Source of the DNA: Pseudooceanicola nitratireducens
GTDB lineage: Bacteria > Pseudomonadota > Alphaproteobacteria > Rhodobacterales > Rhodobacteraceae
Assembly: GCF_900109195.1 (NCBI RefSeq)
Contig: NZ_FNZG01000001.1
Span: 992,001 to 1,056,000, forward strand
Length of the DNA stretch: 64,000 bases
Direction: 5' to 3'
Part shown: in pieces, positions 46,099 to 55,129 of the stretch
Numbering within the stretch: position 1 is the first letter of the stretch
Layout of the letters: each line of letters begins with the position of its first letter
Notes under the pieces: generated by a model
Database searches by the model: none
Seen by the model: only the letters and a program-made list of their open reading frames with translations
What the model was told of the DNA's origin: nothing
Program-made: the position numbers and the translations under genes

Positions 46099-46566
46099 AT
46101 GCGTTGCCCGTTTTGCGGAAATATTGACACCCAGGTGAAGGATTCGCGGCCCGCCGAGGATCACGTTTCGATCCGCCGCCGCCGTTTCTGCCCGGCCTGT
46201 GGCGGACGGTTCACCACCTACGAACGGGTGCAGCTGCGCGACCTAGTCGTCATCAAATCCTCGGGCCGTCGCGAGGATTTCGACCGCGACAAGCTGGAAC
46301 GCTCGATCCGGATTTCCATGCAGAAACGTCCCGTCGATCCGGAGCGGATCGACCAGATGATCTCGGGGATCGTGCGCCGGCTGGAAAGCATGGGCGAAAC
46401 GGACATCTCCTCGAAAGTCATCGGTGAGATCGTGATGGAGGCCCTGGCCCGGATCGACACCGTGGCCTACGTGCGCTTTGCCAGCGTTTACAAGAACTTC
46501 CAGGCTGCTGACGATTTCGACAAATTCGTCAGTGAACTGCGCCCCGACACCGCACCCGACGAATAA
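46099..46566 (+). CDS. nrdR: Transcriptional repressor NrdR
   Basis: 155 residues. N-terminal zinc ribbon CPFC..CPAC ([38 protein letters not shown]), then an ATP-cone ([20 protein letters not shown]). It senses ATP/dATP and represses ribonucleotide reductase genes. ribD starts 3 nt after its stop, the common nrdR-ribD pairing. Confidence 0.97.
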   Translation: MRCPFCGNIDTQVKDSRPAEDHVSIRRRRFCPACGGRFTTYERVQLRDLVVIKSSGRREDFDRDKLERSIRISMQKRPVDPERIDQMISGIVRRLESMGETDISSKVIGEIVMEALARIDTVAYVRFASVYKNFQAADDFDKFVSELRPDTAPDE

Positions 46567-46569
46567 GCC

Positions 46570-47676
46570 ATGAGCACGGCGCAGGATCGCCGGTTTCTCG
46601 CGCTGGCCCTGTCATTGGGGCGGCGCGGGCAGGGCCGGACCTGGCCCAACCCGGCCGTGGGCTGTGTGCTGGTCAAGGACGGCCGCATCCTGGGACGCGG
46701 CTGGACCGCGCCCGGCGGCCGCCCCCATGCCGAAGTGCGCGCCCTGGCCCAGGCCGGTGATGCAGCGCGTGGTGCCACGGCCTATGTGTCGCTGGAGCCC
46801 TGCGCCCATCACGGCAAGACACCCCCCTGTGCCCAGGCGCTGATCGACGCCGGCGTGGCCCGTGTCGTGGCCCCCTTGACCGACAGCGATCCCCGCGTTT
46901 CTGGCCAGGGGTTCGAGATGCTGCGCGCCGCGGGCATCGAGGTCTCGACCGGGCTGATGCATGACGCCGCCGCCGAAGATCACGCCGGGTTCTTCCTGCG
47001 CACGGAACTGGGGCGTCCGCTGGTCACGCTGAAGCTGGCGACATCCTTTGATGGCCGGATTGCCACCGCCACCGGCGACAGCCAGTGGATCACCGGCCCC
47101 GAGGCGCGCCGGGCGGTCCACGCCATGCGCATGCGCCACGACGCGGTTATGGTGGGCGCAGGCACGGCGCGGGCGGATGATCCGTCTTTGACGGTGCGCG
47201 ATCTGGGCGTTTCGCATCAGCCGGTCCGGGTGGTGGTGTCGCGGCGGCTCGACTTGGCCCTAACGGGCCAGCTCGCCCGGACTGCGGCGCAGGTTCCGGT
47301 CTGGCTGTGCCATGGGCGCGACGTAGACCCGGTTTTGCGCGAGGCCTGGGAAGGGTTGGGCGCGACCTTGCTGCCCTGCGATGTCGTGGGCGGCCAACTG
47401 GATCCGGTCTCGGTGCTTCAGGCGCTTGGGGCAGAGGGGCTGACCCGGGTCTTCTGCGAAGGCGGCGGGGCGCTGGCGGCATCGCTGCTGGCGGCGGACC
47501 TGGTGGATGAGCTTGTCGGAATGAGCGCTGGCGTGGTGATCGGGGCGGAGGGTCTGCCATCGCTTGGGGCCATGGGGCTGGCGCGCCTGGCCGAGGCCCC
47601 GCGGTTCACCCTGCGCACGGGGCGGCCCCTGGGAGGGGATGTGCTGCACCACTGGCGGCGGGCGACGTTCGGCTGA
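46570..47676 (+). CDS. ribD: Bifunctional riboflavin deaminase/reductase RibD
   Basis: 368 residues. The N-terminal deaminase domain has HAEVRAL and LEPCAHHGKTPPC (zinc ligands, catalytic Glu). The C-terminal reductase domain (about 150-368) has KLATSFDGRIATATGDSQWI, DAVMVGAGTARADDPSLTVR and FCEGGGALAASLL. It performs the second and third steps of riboflavin synthesis. The next rib gene (ribE) is 5 kb away because capsule genes intervene. Confidence 0.96.
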   Translation: MSTAQDRRFLALALSLGRRGQGRTWPNPAVGCVLVKDGRILGRGWTAPGGRPHAEVRALAQAGDAARGATAYVSLEPCAHHGKTPPCAQALIDAGVARVVAPLTDSDPRVSGQGFEMLRAAGIEVSTGLMHDAAAEDHAGFFLRTELGRPLVTLKLATSFDGRIATATGDSQWITGPEARRAVHAMRMRHDAVMVGAGTARADDPSLTVRDLGVSHQPVRVVVSRRLDLALTGQLARTAAQVPVWLCHGRDVDPVLREAWEGLGATLLPCDVVGGQLDPVSVLQALGAEGLTRVFCEGGGALAASLLAADLVDELVGMSAGVVIGAEGLPSLGAMGLARLAEAPRFTLRTGRPLGGDVLHHWRRATFG

Positions 47677-47820
47677 GCTTTTGGTTTAATGGCTGATGGT
47701 GCGCGTGGGAGGGATCCTGCGCGTTTTTCATTTGGCGGGTGTTGGGCGGGCGAGGGGGCGCTGGCCCGTCACACTCCCCCGGGATATTTTTGGCAAGAGG
47801 ATGGAAGTGGGGGTGGTTCT

Positions 47821-49953
47821 TCAGCGCCAGAGCCAGGGGGTGGAGGCGAGGAGGCCCTGGGCCTTGGAGAGCAGGCGCAGGGGGCGCGGGTGGTGTCTGG
47901 CGGAGGCGCTGGAAAGGCGCGTGACGGCGGTTTCGACAGAGCAGATCTGGCGGCTGACAGGGTCGTAGTAGCGCGGGTAGTCGATCAGCGCGGCATGGGC
48001 GAGGCCGAGGAGGCTGGGCCTGGCCTGGCGGCGCAGGGGGACGCGGCCCAGGTCGGTGGTCAGGCCCCAGCCGGCGTAGAAGGGCGTGCCGGTGGTGGTG
48101 ACGGGGATATTGCGCAAGAGCGCCTCGAACCCCATGAGCGAGGTCATAGTCCAGAGCGCGTCGACCTGCGTCAGCAGCGCGCCGGTGTCGGTGGTGTCGA
48201 GGATGGCATCGGCCAGGGTCGTGGCCTCGGGCAGGACACCGGGGCGCAACCCGGCGACGACATCGGGGTGCGGTTTGTAGAGGATCTGCGCATCGGGGTG
48301 GGCGTCGCGCGCGGCCTGCAGCAGGGCGCGGTTGGTGTCGATCTCGCCCGCGCCGAGGCGGATGGAGGCATCGTCTTCGACCTGGCCGGGGACGAGGATG
48401 CGCAATTGCCCGGGGGCGCGGGGCGGCAGGGTGAAAGTTTGTGGTGCGCTAGTGTCGCCTGAAGGCGCAGCAGGGGGAGTTGCGGGGCCGGGTTTGGGCG
48501 GCCCGGGCTGCGAGGGAGCCAAGGGGGGGACCCGATCAGAGGCGTCCGCAAGGTTGTATTTCGTCAGGCCAAGCGCGATGAGCTGCCGGACCAGCTGCTC
48601 GGCCCGCAGGGCTTGATCGGGGCGCAGGGTGGCGCGGGCGGTGATCAGCCGTTCCAGCCGGCTTTCGCGGCTGGGATCGTAGTAGATGCCCAGATCGTCG
48701 CAGGCCAGGGAAAGGGGCGGAACCAGCTGCGCCCCAAGCCCGCGAGACCGCAGGAAGCCATCCTCGATCCGCACGGCCGTGCTGTCCGGCGGGGCGGCGC
48801 TGGCCCAGACCATGGCGCGGCGCGGCGGTGTGGGTGGGGCTTGGGAAAAGCGCACCCCGGCCTCCTGTCCGAAGATTCGGGCGATGGCGGGGCGCTTCCA
48901 CAAGCGCATGCCCGAGGCCTGCCAGCCGTGGCGGTCTTCGTGCCAGGCGCGGGCGCGGGCCTCAAACCAAGACAGCGCCTCTTCGAACGTGCAAAGGCGG
49001 TCTTCGCAGGGGTGGTACCAGGTTGGATAGAGGATCATTGCGCAGGCAAAAAGCTGTGCTTTCGACAGGTTGCGGCCCCGGCGCGCGGCGGGGAACTGGA
49101 TCGGGTGGCGGTCGTCGGTCAGGCCCCATCCGGCATAAAACGGCCGGCCGAAGACCACTGGGCGATGCCCCGCAAGGATCGCATCGAACCCCATCTGAGA
49201 GGTCACGACGTAGACCGCCACCGCCCCTTCCATCAGGGTCCAGGGATCGACGGCCTGGGTCACCAGCGTGATGCGGTCCGTCACATCGGCGTCCGAGAAA
49301 TAGCCGGGGCGATGGCCCGCCTGCGTCTCGGGGTGGGTCTTGATGACGATGCGGGCGGCGGGGTGATCCTCTTGCGCCCAGTAGAGCATTTCCTTGAAGC
49401 TATTGGCGTCGGCCCCGCCGTGGGTGACGCTGGCATCGCCGCGCGTCTGGTCGATCACCAGCACATAGCCGGGATCGGGGGCGGGGGCGTCGCGATCATG
49501 GGCGGCGTATTTGGTCAGCCGCGCCTCGCGCAGGCGGGCGATGACGCCGCGGGCGCGGTCCATCAACACGGTGTCGTCCAGCGGATGATGGCGCAGCAGG
49601 TGTTCCAGGTCTGAAGGTGTTTCCGCATCGAAGTAGATGCCCCGCCGGTCCAGAACCAGGCCCAGGGGCGGCTCGCCCTCGCGGCCGGGGTGGAGCGAGC
49701 GCAGGAAGGCGTCCTCGATCCGGATCAGCGGGGCACCGGTGGCCGCGGCCACGGCTTCGCCCCGCGCGGCATAGGGGGAGCGGCCCCAGACCGCCACGCC
49801 GTCCCCGTCCGTGGGTTTGCCAAGGGACAGGGGCGTGCCGGCCAGCGACAGGATCCGCCGCACCCGGGGCTGTTTCAGGAAACCTGCGTTGAAATAACGA
49901 AGCCGCCGGGGGCTGTCCCCGGCGGCATCATTTGGATCGGACCCGAAGGTCAC
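47821..49953 (-). CDS. kpsC: Capsule polysaccharide Kdo transferase KpsC
   Basis: 710 residues built as two homologous halves, each with a RIEDxFLRS motif (RIEDAFLRSLHPG near 97, RIEDGFLRSRGLG near 397) and a later HP/KPHPD motif (VIKTHPETQAGHR, ILYKPHPDVVAGLR). This is the two-domain beta-Kdo glycosyltransferase layout that builds the lipid-linked Kdo primer for group 2 capsules. A Pro-rich linker (about 480-515) is unusual. Stops 3 nt from the exporter gene upstream, forming one operon with it. Confidence 0.88.
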   Translation of the reverse strand: MTFGSDPNDAAGDSPRRLRYFNAGFLKQPRVRRILSLAGTPLSLGKPTDGDGVAVWGRSPYAARGEAVAAATGAPLIRIEDAFLRSLHPGREGEPPLGLVLDRRGIYFDAETPSDLEHLLRHHPLDDTVLMDRARGVIARLREARLTKYAAHDRDAPAPDPGYVLVIDQTRGDASVTHGGADANSFKEMLYWAQEDHPAARIVIKTHPETQAGHRPGYFSDADVTDRITLVTQAVDPWTLMEGAVAVYVVTSQMGFDAILAGHRPVVFGRPFYAGWGLTDDRHPIQFPAARRGRNLSKAQLFACAMILYPTWYHPCEDRLCTFEEALSWFEARARAWHEDRHGWQASGMRLWKRPAIARIFGQEAGVRFSQAPPTPPRRAMVWASAAPPDSTAVRIEDGFLRSRGLGAQLVPPLSLACDDLGIYYDPSRESRLERLITARATLRPDQALRAEQLVRQLIALGLTKYNLADASDRVPPLAPSQPGPPKPGPATPPAAPSGDTSAPQTFTLPPRAPGQLRILVPGQVEDDASIRLGAGEIDTNRALLQAARDAHPDAQILYKPHPDVVAGLRPGVLPEATTLADAILDTTDTGALLTQVDALWTMTSLMGFEALLRNIPVTTTGTPFYAGWGLTTDLGRVPLRRQARPSLLGLAHAALIDYPRYYDPVSRQICSVETAVTRLSSASARHHPRPLRLLSKAQGLLASTPWLWR

Positions 49954-49956
49954 GCG

Positions 49957-51093
49957 TCAGTTCCCGGTGGCGGTCGAGAGCGTGTTGACCGAGGCCAGCG
50001 TGCCGGTCAGCGCCGCGATCGCCTTGTTCCACTGCGTAAAGGGCGCTTCGGTGACGTAAAGCGTGTCGCCGTCGCGGATCGCGAAATCGCGGGCGTGGAA
50101 CATGCCGTTCGGCTGCGTCAGGTCCAGCACATAGACCATGCGCTGCGCACCGATCAGGTCGTCGCGGGCCAGCACCTGGTTGGCGATCTCGGCCGGTTCA
50201 TTGCGCAGCACGAAGACGCCCGTGGGATCGGCCGCACCGGCCAGAAGGCCGCCGACCTGGGCAATCGCCTCAAGCCCCGAAAGCGTCTGGCTTTCGAAAG
50301 GCACCAGCGACTGCGCGCCGGTTGCCCCAAGGGCGGTGAACTTGCGGGTGTCGGCCTCGACCAGGACCTTGTCATTGGCGCGCAGGGCGATGTCCAGCTC
50401 GGGGTTCTTGTAGAGATCCTCGAACCAGATGGTGCCCTTCTGATTGCCACGGATCACGGTGATGCGGGCGATCTCGGGCGGGATGGTGACACCGCCGGCG
50501 CGGGCGATCATCGCCGCCAGCGTGCGCGTGGGCCGTTCGATGGCAAAGACACCCTGACCGCCGATCGCACCGACCAGCGAGACGGTGGACCCGTCACCGG
50601 CCAGGCGGCGCACCTGCACCTGCGGATCCGGCGTCTGGTCTTCCAGCTTGGTGGTGATGATGCGGCGCACGGCCTCGGGCGTATTGCCGGCGGCGCGGAT
50701 GCGGCCAGCGTAGGGCACGAAGATAAAGCCCGCGCCATCCACCTGGACCTCTTCCAGCAGGGTGGCGTTCGCCCCTTCGGACGCCAGCAGCCCATCATCG
50801 ACGTTTTCCCAGATCGTCAGGCCAAGCGTGTCGCCCGGGCGGATCGTGTCCGACCCCAGGGTCGCGGCATGGATGAAGGCCTGGGAAAAGCCCAGGGCAG
50901 GGGCCACCGCGGTGGCGCGGGTCACCCGGTCGTTGACCGAAACGACAAAGGCATCGCCTTCGCGCTGCACCGATCCGGCAAAGATCTCGCGCTTGTTCGG
51001 GCCGGTCCGGGGCAAGACGTCACAGGCCGCCAGGGATGCCATGGCTGCCACGATCACAACGGGCCGCGCCCATCTGGAAATGGGGGAATTCAC
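49957..51093 (-). CDS. Outer-membrane polysaccharide export protein (Wza/KpsD-type)
   Basis: 378 residues starting with GTG at 51093, chosen because AGGAG precedes it and the result is a proper lipoprotein signal (VVIVAAMASLAAC, Cys22). An in-frame ATG at 51162 would add a non-signal leader. A poly_export/SLBB region follows (IRPGDTLGLTIWENVDDGLL, then VDGAGFIFVPYAGRIRAAG) and further SLBB-like repeats. It forms the channel that moves capsule across the outer membrane. Lies between kpsC and kpsS. Confidence 0.87.
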   Translation of the reverse strand: MNSPISRWARPVVIVAAMASLAACDVLPRTGPNKREIFAGSVQREGDAFVVSVNDRVTRATAVAPALGFSQAFIHAATLGSDTIRPGDTLGLTIWENVDDGLLASEGANATLLEEVQVDGAGFIFVPYAGRIRAAGNTPEAVRRIITTKLEDQTPDPQVQVRRLAGDGSTVSLVGAIGGQGVFAIERPTRTLAAMIARAGGVTIPPEIARITVIRGNQKGTIWFEDLYKNPELDIALRANDKVLVEADTRKFTALGATGAQSLVPFESQTLSGLEAIAQVGGLLAGAADPTGVFVLRNEPAEIANQVLARDDLIGAQRMVYVLDLTQPNGMFHARDFAIRDGDTLYVTEAPFTQWNKAIAALTGTLASVNTLSTATGN

Positions 51094-51189
51094 TGCTCGG
51101 TCTCCTCGACCTATCTCTGCCTGGTTCTTATTTTTGGAATAAACTAGCGGAATCCGGGTCATAACGCTAGCCCCGTGAACAGGGTGCCC

Positions 51190-52554
51190 CTAATGCACCA
51201 CCCGCAACTGTTGCCGTGGGGTCGCGGTGCCGGATTTCAGCGCCTCATAGGGGTCCTCGTCCGACAGCATCATGTCGACCACCGTGCGCAGCAATTGCCG
51301 TCGTGCGCGCGAGGAATAGAACCCCCCCGCGACCTGAGAGGTCTCCAGCAGGAAGCGCCGGTAATCGCGATAGGCCTTGCGGTCGGGCCGCGCGGGCTGG
51401 GCAAAGAAATCCGTCAGCGGCTGGGTCGAGACGAATTCGGGCTTGGCATAGACCGCGCTGCCGAAGGTCTTCAGCGGGATGCCCCGGAACAGCACCTGCT
51501 GCGCGGCGGTCGAATTCACGGTCACGGCGGTGCGCGCATCGGCCAGAAGCTGGGCCAGCTTGCCGCCGCGCACGAAATGCACCCGGTTCTGCACGCCGGC
51601 CTCTTTTGCCAGGCGGCGGATGTCGTGGCGCACGGGCACACGGCCGTCCTCAAGCGGATGGGCCTTGAAGACCAGGTGATGGTGACGCGGCGCGCCTTCG
51701 GCAAAGCCGCGAATCACCACCGTCAGGAAATCCGACACGGTGTCAAAGGGGCTATGTGCCTGGAACGACGCGTCATGTTCCAGCTGGAGAAGCGCAAGGT
51801 GATAGGGAAAACCGCCGCGCCGGATCCGCCAGGACGCCAGCCAGCGTTCGAACCCATGGGCGGGCATCAGCAGAAGGCGGCGCAGGTACAGCTGGAATTC
51901 CTTCGACACGCTCAGCGCGCGGTGCGGGCGGAAGTTGCGATAGCGGCTGTTCCGGAACATCACGAACCAATGGTAGAGCGCGCCATAGAACACATGATGC
52001 CGCGTGTCGCCCCATTTCGCGGGCGGCAGGGCGGTGTCGAGGTCGGATTGTTCCAGCATCCGGCGCATCTCGGGCACGGTCATCCGCATCAGGCGGGAAT
52101 TGCCGTTTGATCCGTCACGTTCATAGGTCACCCAGTAGGGGCGGATGTAGCCTTCTTCGAAGACATGCACGGCCAGACCCATCTTGCGAGCGCGGGCGAC
52201 GGCCTCGGCATGGATGGCGCGGACGTCCCCGTAAAGCACGATGTCCGTGACGCCCTTGTCGCGGACCAGCGCGGTGAAGGTGTCACCCCAGGCCTCGGGC
52301 GTGCCGCGATAGGGGATATAGCTGTCTCGATGGAACCAGAAGGCGCGGTCGCCGGCGTTGAAGCCAACCCGCCACACGGTCGATCCGGCCAGGCGCAACA
52401 TCTTGGCAAGGCGGTGAAAGAACGGCCCATGCGGCCCCTGAAGGAACAGAAAGACCCGGGCGTCGGCCGGGCTCCGGGTGCCGGTCTTGCCTCCGGTCGT
52501 ATCCCCGTCCTTGACCTGATCCCTGGTCTGGTTCTCCGCGCGTGGCGCTGGCAT
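51190..52554 (-). CDS. kpsS: Capsule polysaccharide Kdo transferase KpsS
   Basis: 454 residues from the ATG at 52554 (AAGGGGC site; 52617 is an in-frame alternative without one). Motifs RVFLFLQGPHGPFFHRLAKM, YGDVRAIHAEAV, VFEEGYIRPYWVTYERDGSN and VFKAHPLEDG are the KpsS family pattern. It adds the first Kdo to lyso-phosphatidylglycerol, onto which KpsC extends. First gene of the capsule set, divergent from ribE. Confidence 0.88.
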   Translation of the reverse strand: MPAPRAENQTRDQVKDGDTTGGKTGTRSPADARVFLFLQGPHGPFFHRLAKMLRLAGSTVWRVGFNAGDRAFWFHRDSYIPYRGTPEAWGDTFTALVRDKGVTDIVLYGDVRAIHAEAVARARKMGLAVHVFEEGYIRPYWVTYERDGSNGNSRLMRMTVPEMRRMLEQSDLDTALPPAKWGDTRHHVFYGALYHWFVMFRNSRYRNFRPHRALSVSKEFQLYLRRLLLMPAHGFERWLASWRIRRGGFPYHLALLQLEHDASFQAHSPFDTVSDFLTVVIRGFAEGAPRHHHLVFKAHPLEDGRVPVRHDIRRLAKEAGVQNRVHFVRGGKLAQLLADARTAVTVNSTAAQQVLFRGIPLKTFGSAVYAKPEFVSTQPLTDFFAQPARPDRKAYRDYRRFLLETSQVAGGFYSSRARRQLLRTVVDMMLSDEDPYEALKSGTATPRQQLRVVH

Positions 52555-52712
52555 GGGTTTTGCCCCTTGGTGACTGCTCGGACCGGTTCCGGCCCTCTCG
52601 AGTGGAACGCTACCCATCTAAACGGCCAAAAATATGGCGTGGTCAAGGAATAGCATCGGGGATTGCATGGGCGCGGCGGCGGGGGTAGCCAAGTGCGCAA
52701 GGAGATCTTCAC

Positions 52713-53306
52713 ATGTTCACAGGCATCATTACCGACGTCGGCCAGGTCCGGCATGTTGAGAAACGCGGCGATCTGCGCGCCCGCATCGGCACGTCCTACG
52801 ACACCGCCGGCATTGACCTTGGGGCGTCCATCGCCTGCGACGGCGTCTGCCTGACGGTGATCGAAACCGGCCCCGACTGGTTCGACGTGGAAATCAGCGC
52901 CGAGACGGTGTCGAAGACCAATATCTCGCACAACACCTGGGACGAGGGCCGCCGCCTGAACCTGGAACGCGCCCTGAAGGTCGGGGACGAGCTGGGCGGG
53001 CACATCGTTTCCGGTCACGTCGATGGCGTGGCCGAGCTGATCGCGCTGGAAGACGAAGGCGACAGCACCCGCGCCACCTTCCGCGCACCCGGGGAACTGG
53101 CGAAATTTATAGCACCCAAGGGGTCCGTCACGCTGAATGGGACCTCTTTGACAGTGAATGATGTTGACGGCGCGACCTTCGGCATCAACATGATTCCGCA
53201 TACGAAATCGGTCACCACCTGGGGCGATGCCCGCGTCGGCGACCGGATCAACCTGGAAATTGATACGCTGGCCCGCTACGTCGCGCGCCTGCAGGAGTGG
53301 CAGTGA
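52713..53306 (+). CDS. ribE: Riboflavin synthase alpha subunit
   Basis: 197 residues with the duplicated lumazine-binding fold: first half MFTGIITDVGQVRHVEKRGD, LGASIACDGVCLTVIE; second half GHIVSGHVDGVAELIALEDE, KGSVTLNGTSLTVNDVDG. It dismutates two lumazines to riboflavin. Its stop overlaps the start of the next gene (TGATG). No FMN riboswitch was recognised upstream. Confidence 0.97.
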   Translation: MFTGIITDVGQVRHVEKRGDLRARIGTSYDTAGIDLGASIACDGVCLTVIETGPDWFDVEISAETVSKTNISHNTWDEGRRLNLERALKVGDELGGHIVSGHVDGVAELIALEDEGDSTRATFRAPGELAKFIAPKGSVTLNGTSLTVNDVDGATFGINMIPHTKSVTTWGDARVGDRINLEIDTLARYVARLQEWQ

Positions 53307-53884
53307 TGACCCAACACCCGCAAGGAACCCCGCATGGGATCGGCCATAACAACGGTCCGGCCATGGATGCGGGGCGCTCCTGGCGGGTGCACGCCTGGCG
53401 ACGCGCCAAGGCAAACATGAGCCGGGCACAGCTGTCGCCCGCCACCGCCCGTCGCCACGTCGCCCGGGCCAAGGAACTGGGGCTGAGCTATCGCGACTAT
53501 GCGGCGATCCAGGCCTCTTCGGGGCGCGATGTCTGCGGGTTCCTGTTTTCCTCGAACGCGCTGGACCTGGCCTATGGCCGCCACCGCGTGTCCCAGCCCA
53601 CGGCTGAAACGCTTACGGCGATCCGGGATGCCGCCCGCATCGCGCTGGTCCATGCGCCGCTGACGCCCGCCCAGGTGGCCGAGGCGAACGAGATGCTGGA
53701 CCGGGTGCACCGTGCGCCGCAGTTCCTGACGACCTTTCCCAAGATGCGCGAAGCCCTGGCCGAGGCGCAGGGCAGGCTGCCCGCCAATGGGCTGGTCGTC
53801 GTCGGCACGGGGCTGGAGCGTGAGTGGCTGGCCGCCGGACGCTTCGGGGCCTTCCTGGACGCCAAGCTTTACTTCGGGACCTGA
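53306..53884 (+). CDS. Hypothetical protein with HGIGHNNGP motif
   Basis: 192 residues. The ATG at 53306 overlaps the ribE stop and has AGGAG 9 nt upstream; an in-frame ATG at 53297 is less likely. The N-terminus carries HGIGHNNGPAM, a motif found at the front of various alphaproteobacterial proteins including phage lysozymes. The rest (RRHVARAKELGLSYRDYAAI, SSNALDLAYGRHRVSQPTA) is helical with no family I can name. Translational coupling to ribE is odd and may be incidental. Confidence 0.65.
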   Translation: MTQHPQGTPHGIGHNNGPAMDAGRSWRVHAWRRAKANMSRAQLSPATARRHVARAKELGLSYRDYAAIQASSGRDVCGFLFSSNALDLAYGRHRVSQPTAETLTAIRDAARIALVHAPLTPAQVAEANEMLDRVHRAPQFLTTFPKMREALAEAQGRLPANGLVVVGTGLEREWLAAGRFGAFLDAKLYFGT

Positions 53885-53912
53885 CGCGCCCGCGCAAGGG
53901 CATCAGATGAAC

Positions 53913-53926
53913 ACATTCGCGAATGT
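53913..53926. promoter_or_regulatory. Perfect 14-bp palindrome ACATTCGCGAATGT
   Basis: Located 54 nt before the start of the Tat-exported MBL gene, within its likely promoter. The size fits an ArsR- or TetR-like dimer operator. No regulator gene of those families is adjacent. Confidence 0.55.
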
Positions 53927-53979
53927 TGTTGCGTTGCGGTGTCACCGCTCCTAGGCTGCGAACCGAGGAGGAGACACCC

Positions 53980-55002
53980 ATGTCCGCACATCCCACGCCC
54001 CCCCGCCGTGCCTCTGGCCGCCTTTCCACCGGCAGATCCGGCGCGGGTCCGTCCCGCCGTGATCTTCTGATGCTCGCCGCCGCGGCGCCGGCACTTGCGC
54101 TGCCCGCCGGACCGGCGCGCGCCAGCCTTGGGGCCCCGGCTGCGGGCAACCCGGCGCATTTTTCGTTCACGGTCGGGGATGTCACGGCGACGATCGTCTC
54201 GGACGGCTATTTCGAAATCCCGGCATCCGGCCTGGGCGTCAATGCCGACCCGAAGGAGGTCCAGGCCTTCCTGGCGGCGCATTATCTGTCGGTGGATCAG
54301 ACCTACAGCCACACCAATCACCTGCTGATCGAAAAGGGAGCGGATCGGATCCTGGTCGACGTCGGGTCGGGCCATCGGTTCTTTGACACCGCCGGGCGGC
54401 TGGTTGCGAACCTTTCCGCACTGGGCCTGTCGCCCGAGGACATCACCCATGTGGTCATCACCCACGCCCACCCCGATCACATCTGGGGTATCCGCGATGA
54501 ATTCGACGAACCGCTGTTCCCCGAGGCGCAGTATTTCATGGGCGAGGTCGAACACGGCTATTGGCTGAGCGACGGTCTGGTCGACCGGGTCGCGCCCGCC
54601 GAACAGCAGTTCGTGGTCGGGGCGATCAACGCCATCCAGGCCGAGGGCGTGGACTGGACCCTTCTGAACGACGGGGACGAAGTCGTGCCCGGCGTCTCGG
54701 TCATCGCCACGCCGGGGCATACGCCCGGTCACCTGTCGGTGCGGCTAAGCGACGGTGACGACAGCCTGATCGCTTTGGGCGACAGCATGACCCACGGCTG
54801 GATCAGCTTTGCCCGGCCGGACTGGTACCATTCGGTCGACGTGGACGGGCCGCAGGCGGCGGCATCACGGCGCAGGCTTCTGGACATGGCCGCCAGCGAT
54901 GGCATCGCGGTTCTGGGCTATCATTTTCCCTTCCCGGGCGTCGGCCATGTCATGGCCGAGGGGGACGCCTATCGGTTCGTCCCGGCGCTTTGGAAATTCT
55001 GA
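53980..55002 (+). CDS. Tat-exported MBL-fold hydrolase
   Basis: 340 residues from the ATG at 53980 (GAGGAGGAG site). A twin-arginine leader SRRDLLMLAAAAPALALPAG (residues 27-46). The metal motif is intact: THAHPDHIWG (HxHxDH), TPGHTPGHL, and LGDSMTHGW, with a final GYHFPFPGVGH. Probably a periplasmic dizinc hydrolase of the lactonase/hydrolase type; substrate unknown. Confidence 0.85.
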   Translation: MSAHPTPPRRASGRLSTGRSGAGPSRRDLLMLAAAAPALALPAGPARASLGAPAAGNPAHFSFTVGDVTATIVSDGYFEIPASGLGVNADPKEVQAFLAAHYLSVDQTYSHTNHLLIEKGADRILVDVGSGHRFFDTAGRLVANLSALGLSPEDITHVVITHAHPDHIWGIRDEFDEPLFPEAQYFMGEVEHGYWLSDGLVDRVAPAEQQFVVGAINAIQAEGVDWTLLNDGDEVVPGVSVIATPGHTPGHLSVRLSDGDDSLIALGDSMTHGWISFARPDWYHSVDVDGPQAAASRRRLLDMAASDGIAVLGYHFPFPGVGHVMAEGDAYRFVPALWKF

Positions 55003-55129
55003 CCGCGCGGCTCATCACGCCCTGACGTGCGTGCCTCGCGGGGCGAGGCCGGCATGCAAAGGCCGGAGGAGCAGTCCCCCCCGGCGCGATCCGGGGCCAT
55101 TGCGCGGCCCCGGACAGGTGACACAGCGA

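Noticed and set aside
47689-51147. Long plus-strand frames opposite kpsC and the export gene
   Set aside because: No family resemblance; kps genes on the minus strand are clear.
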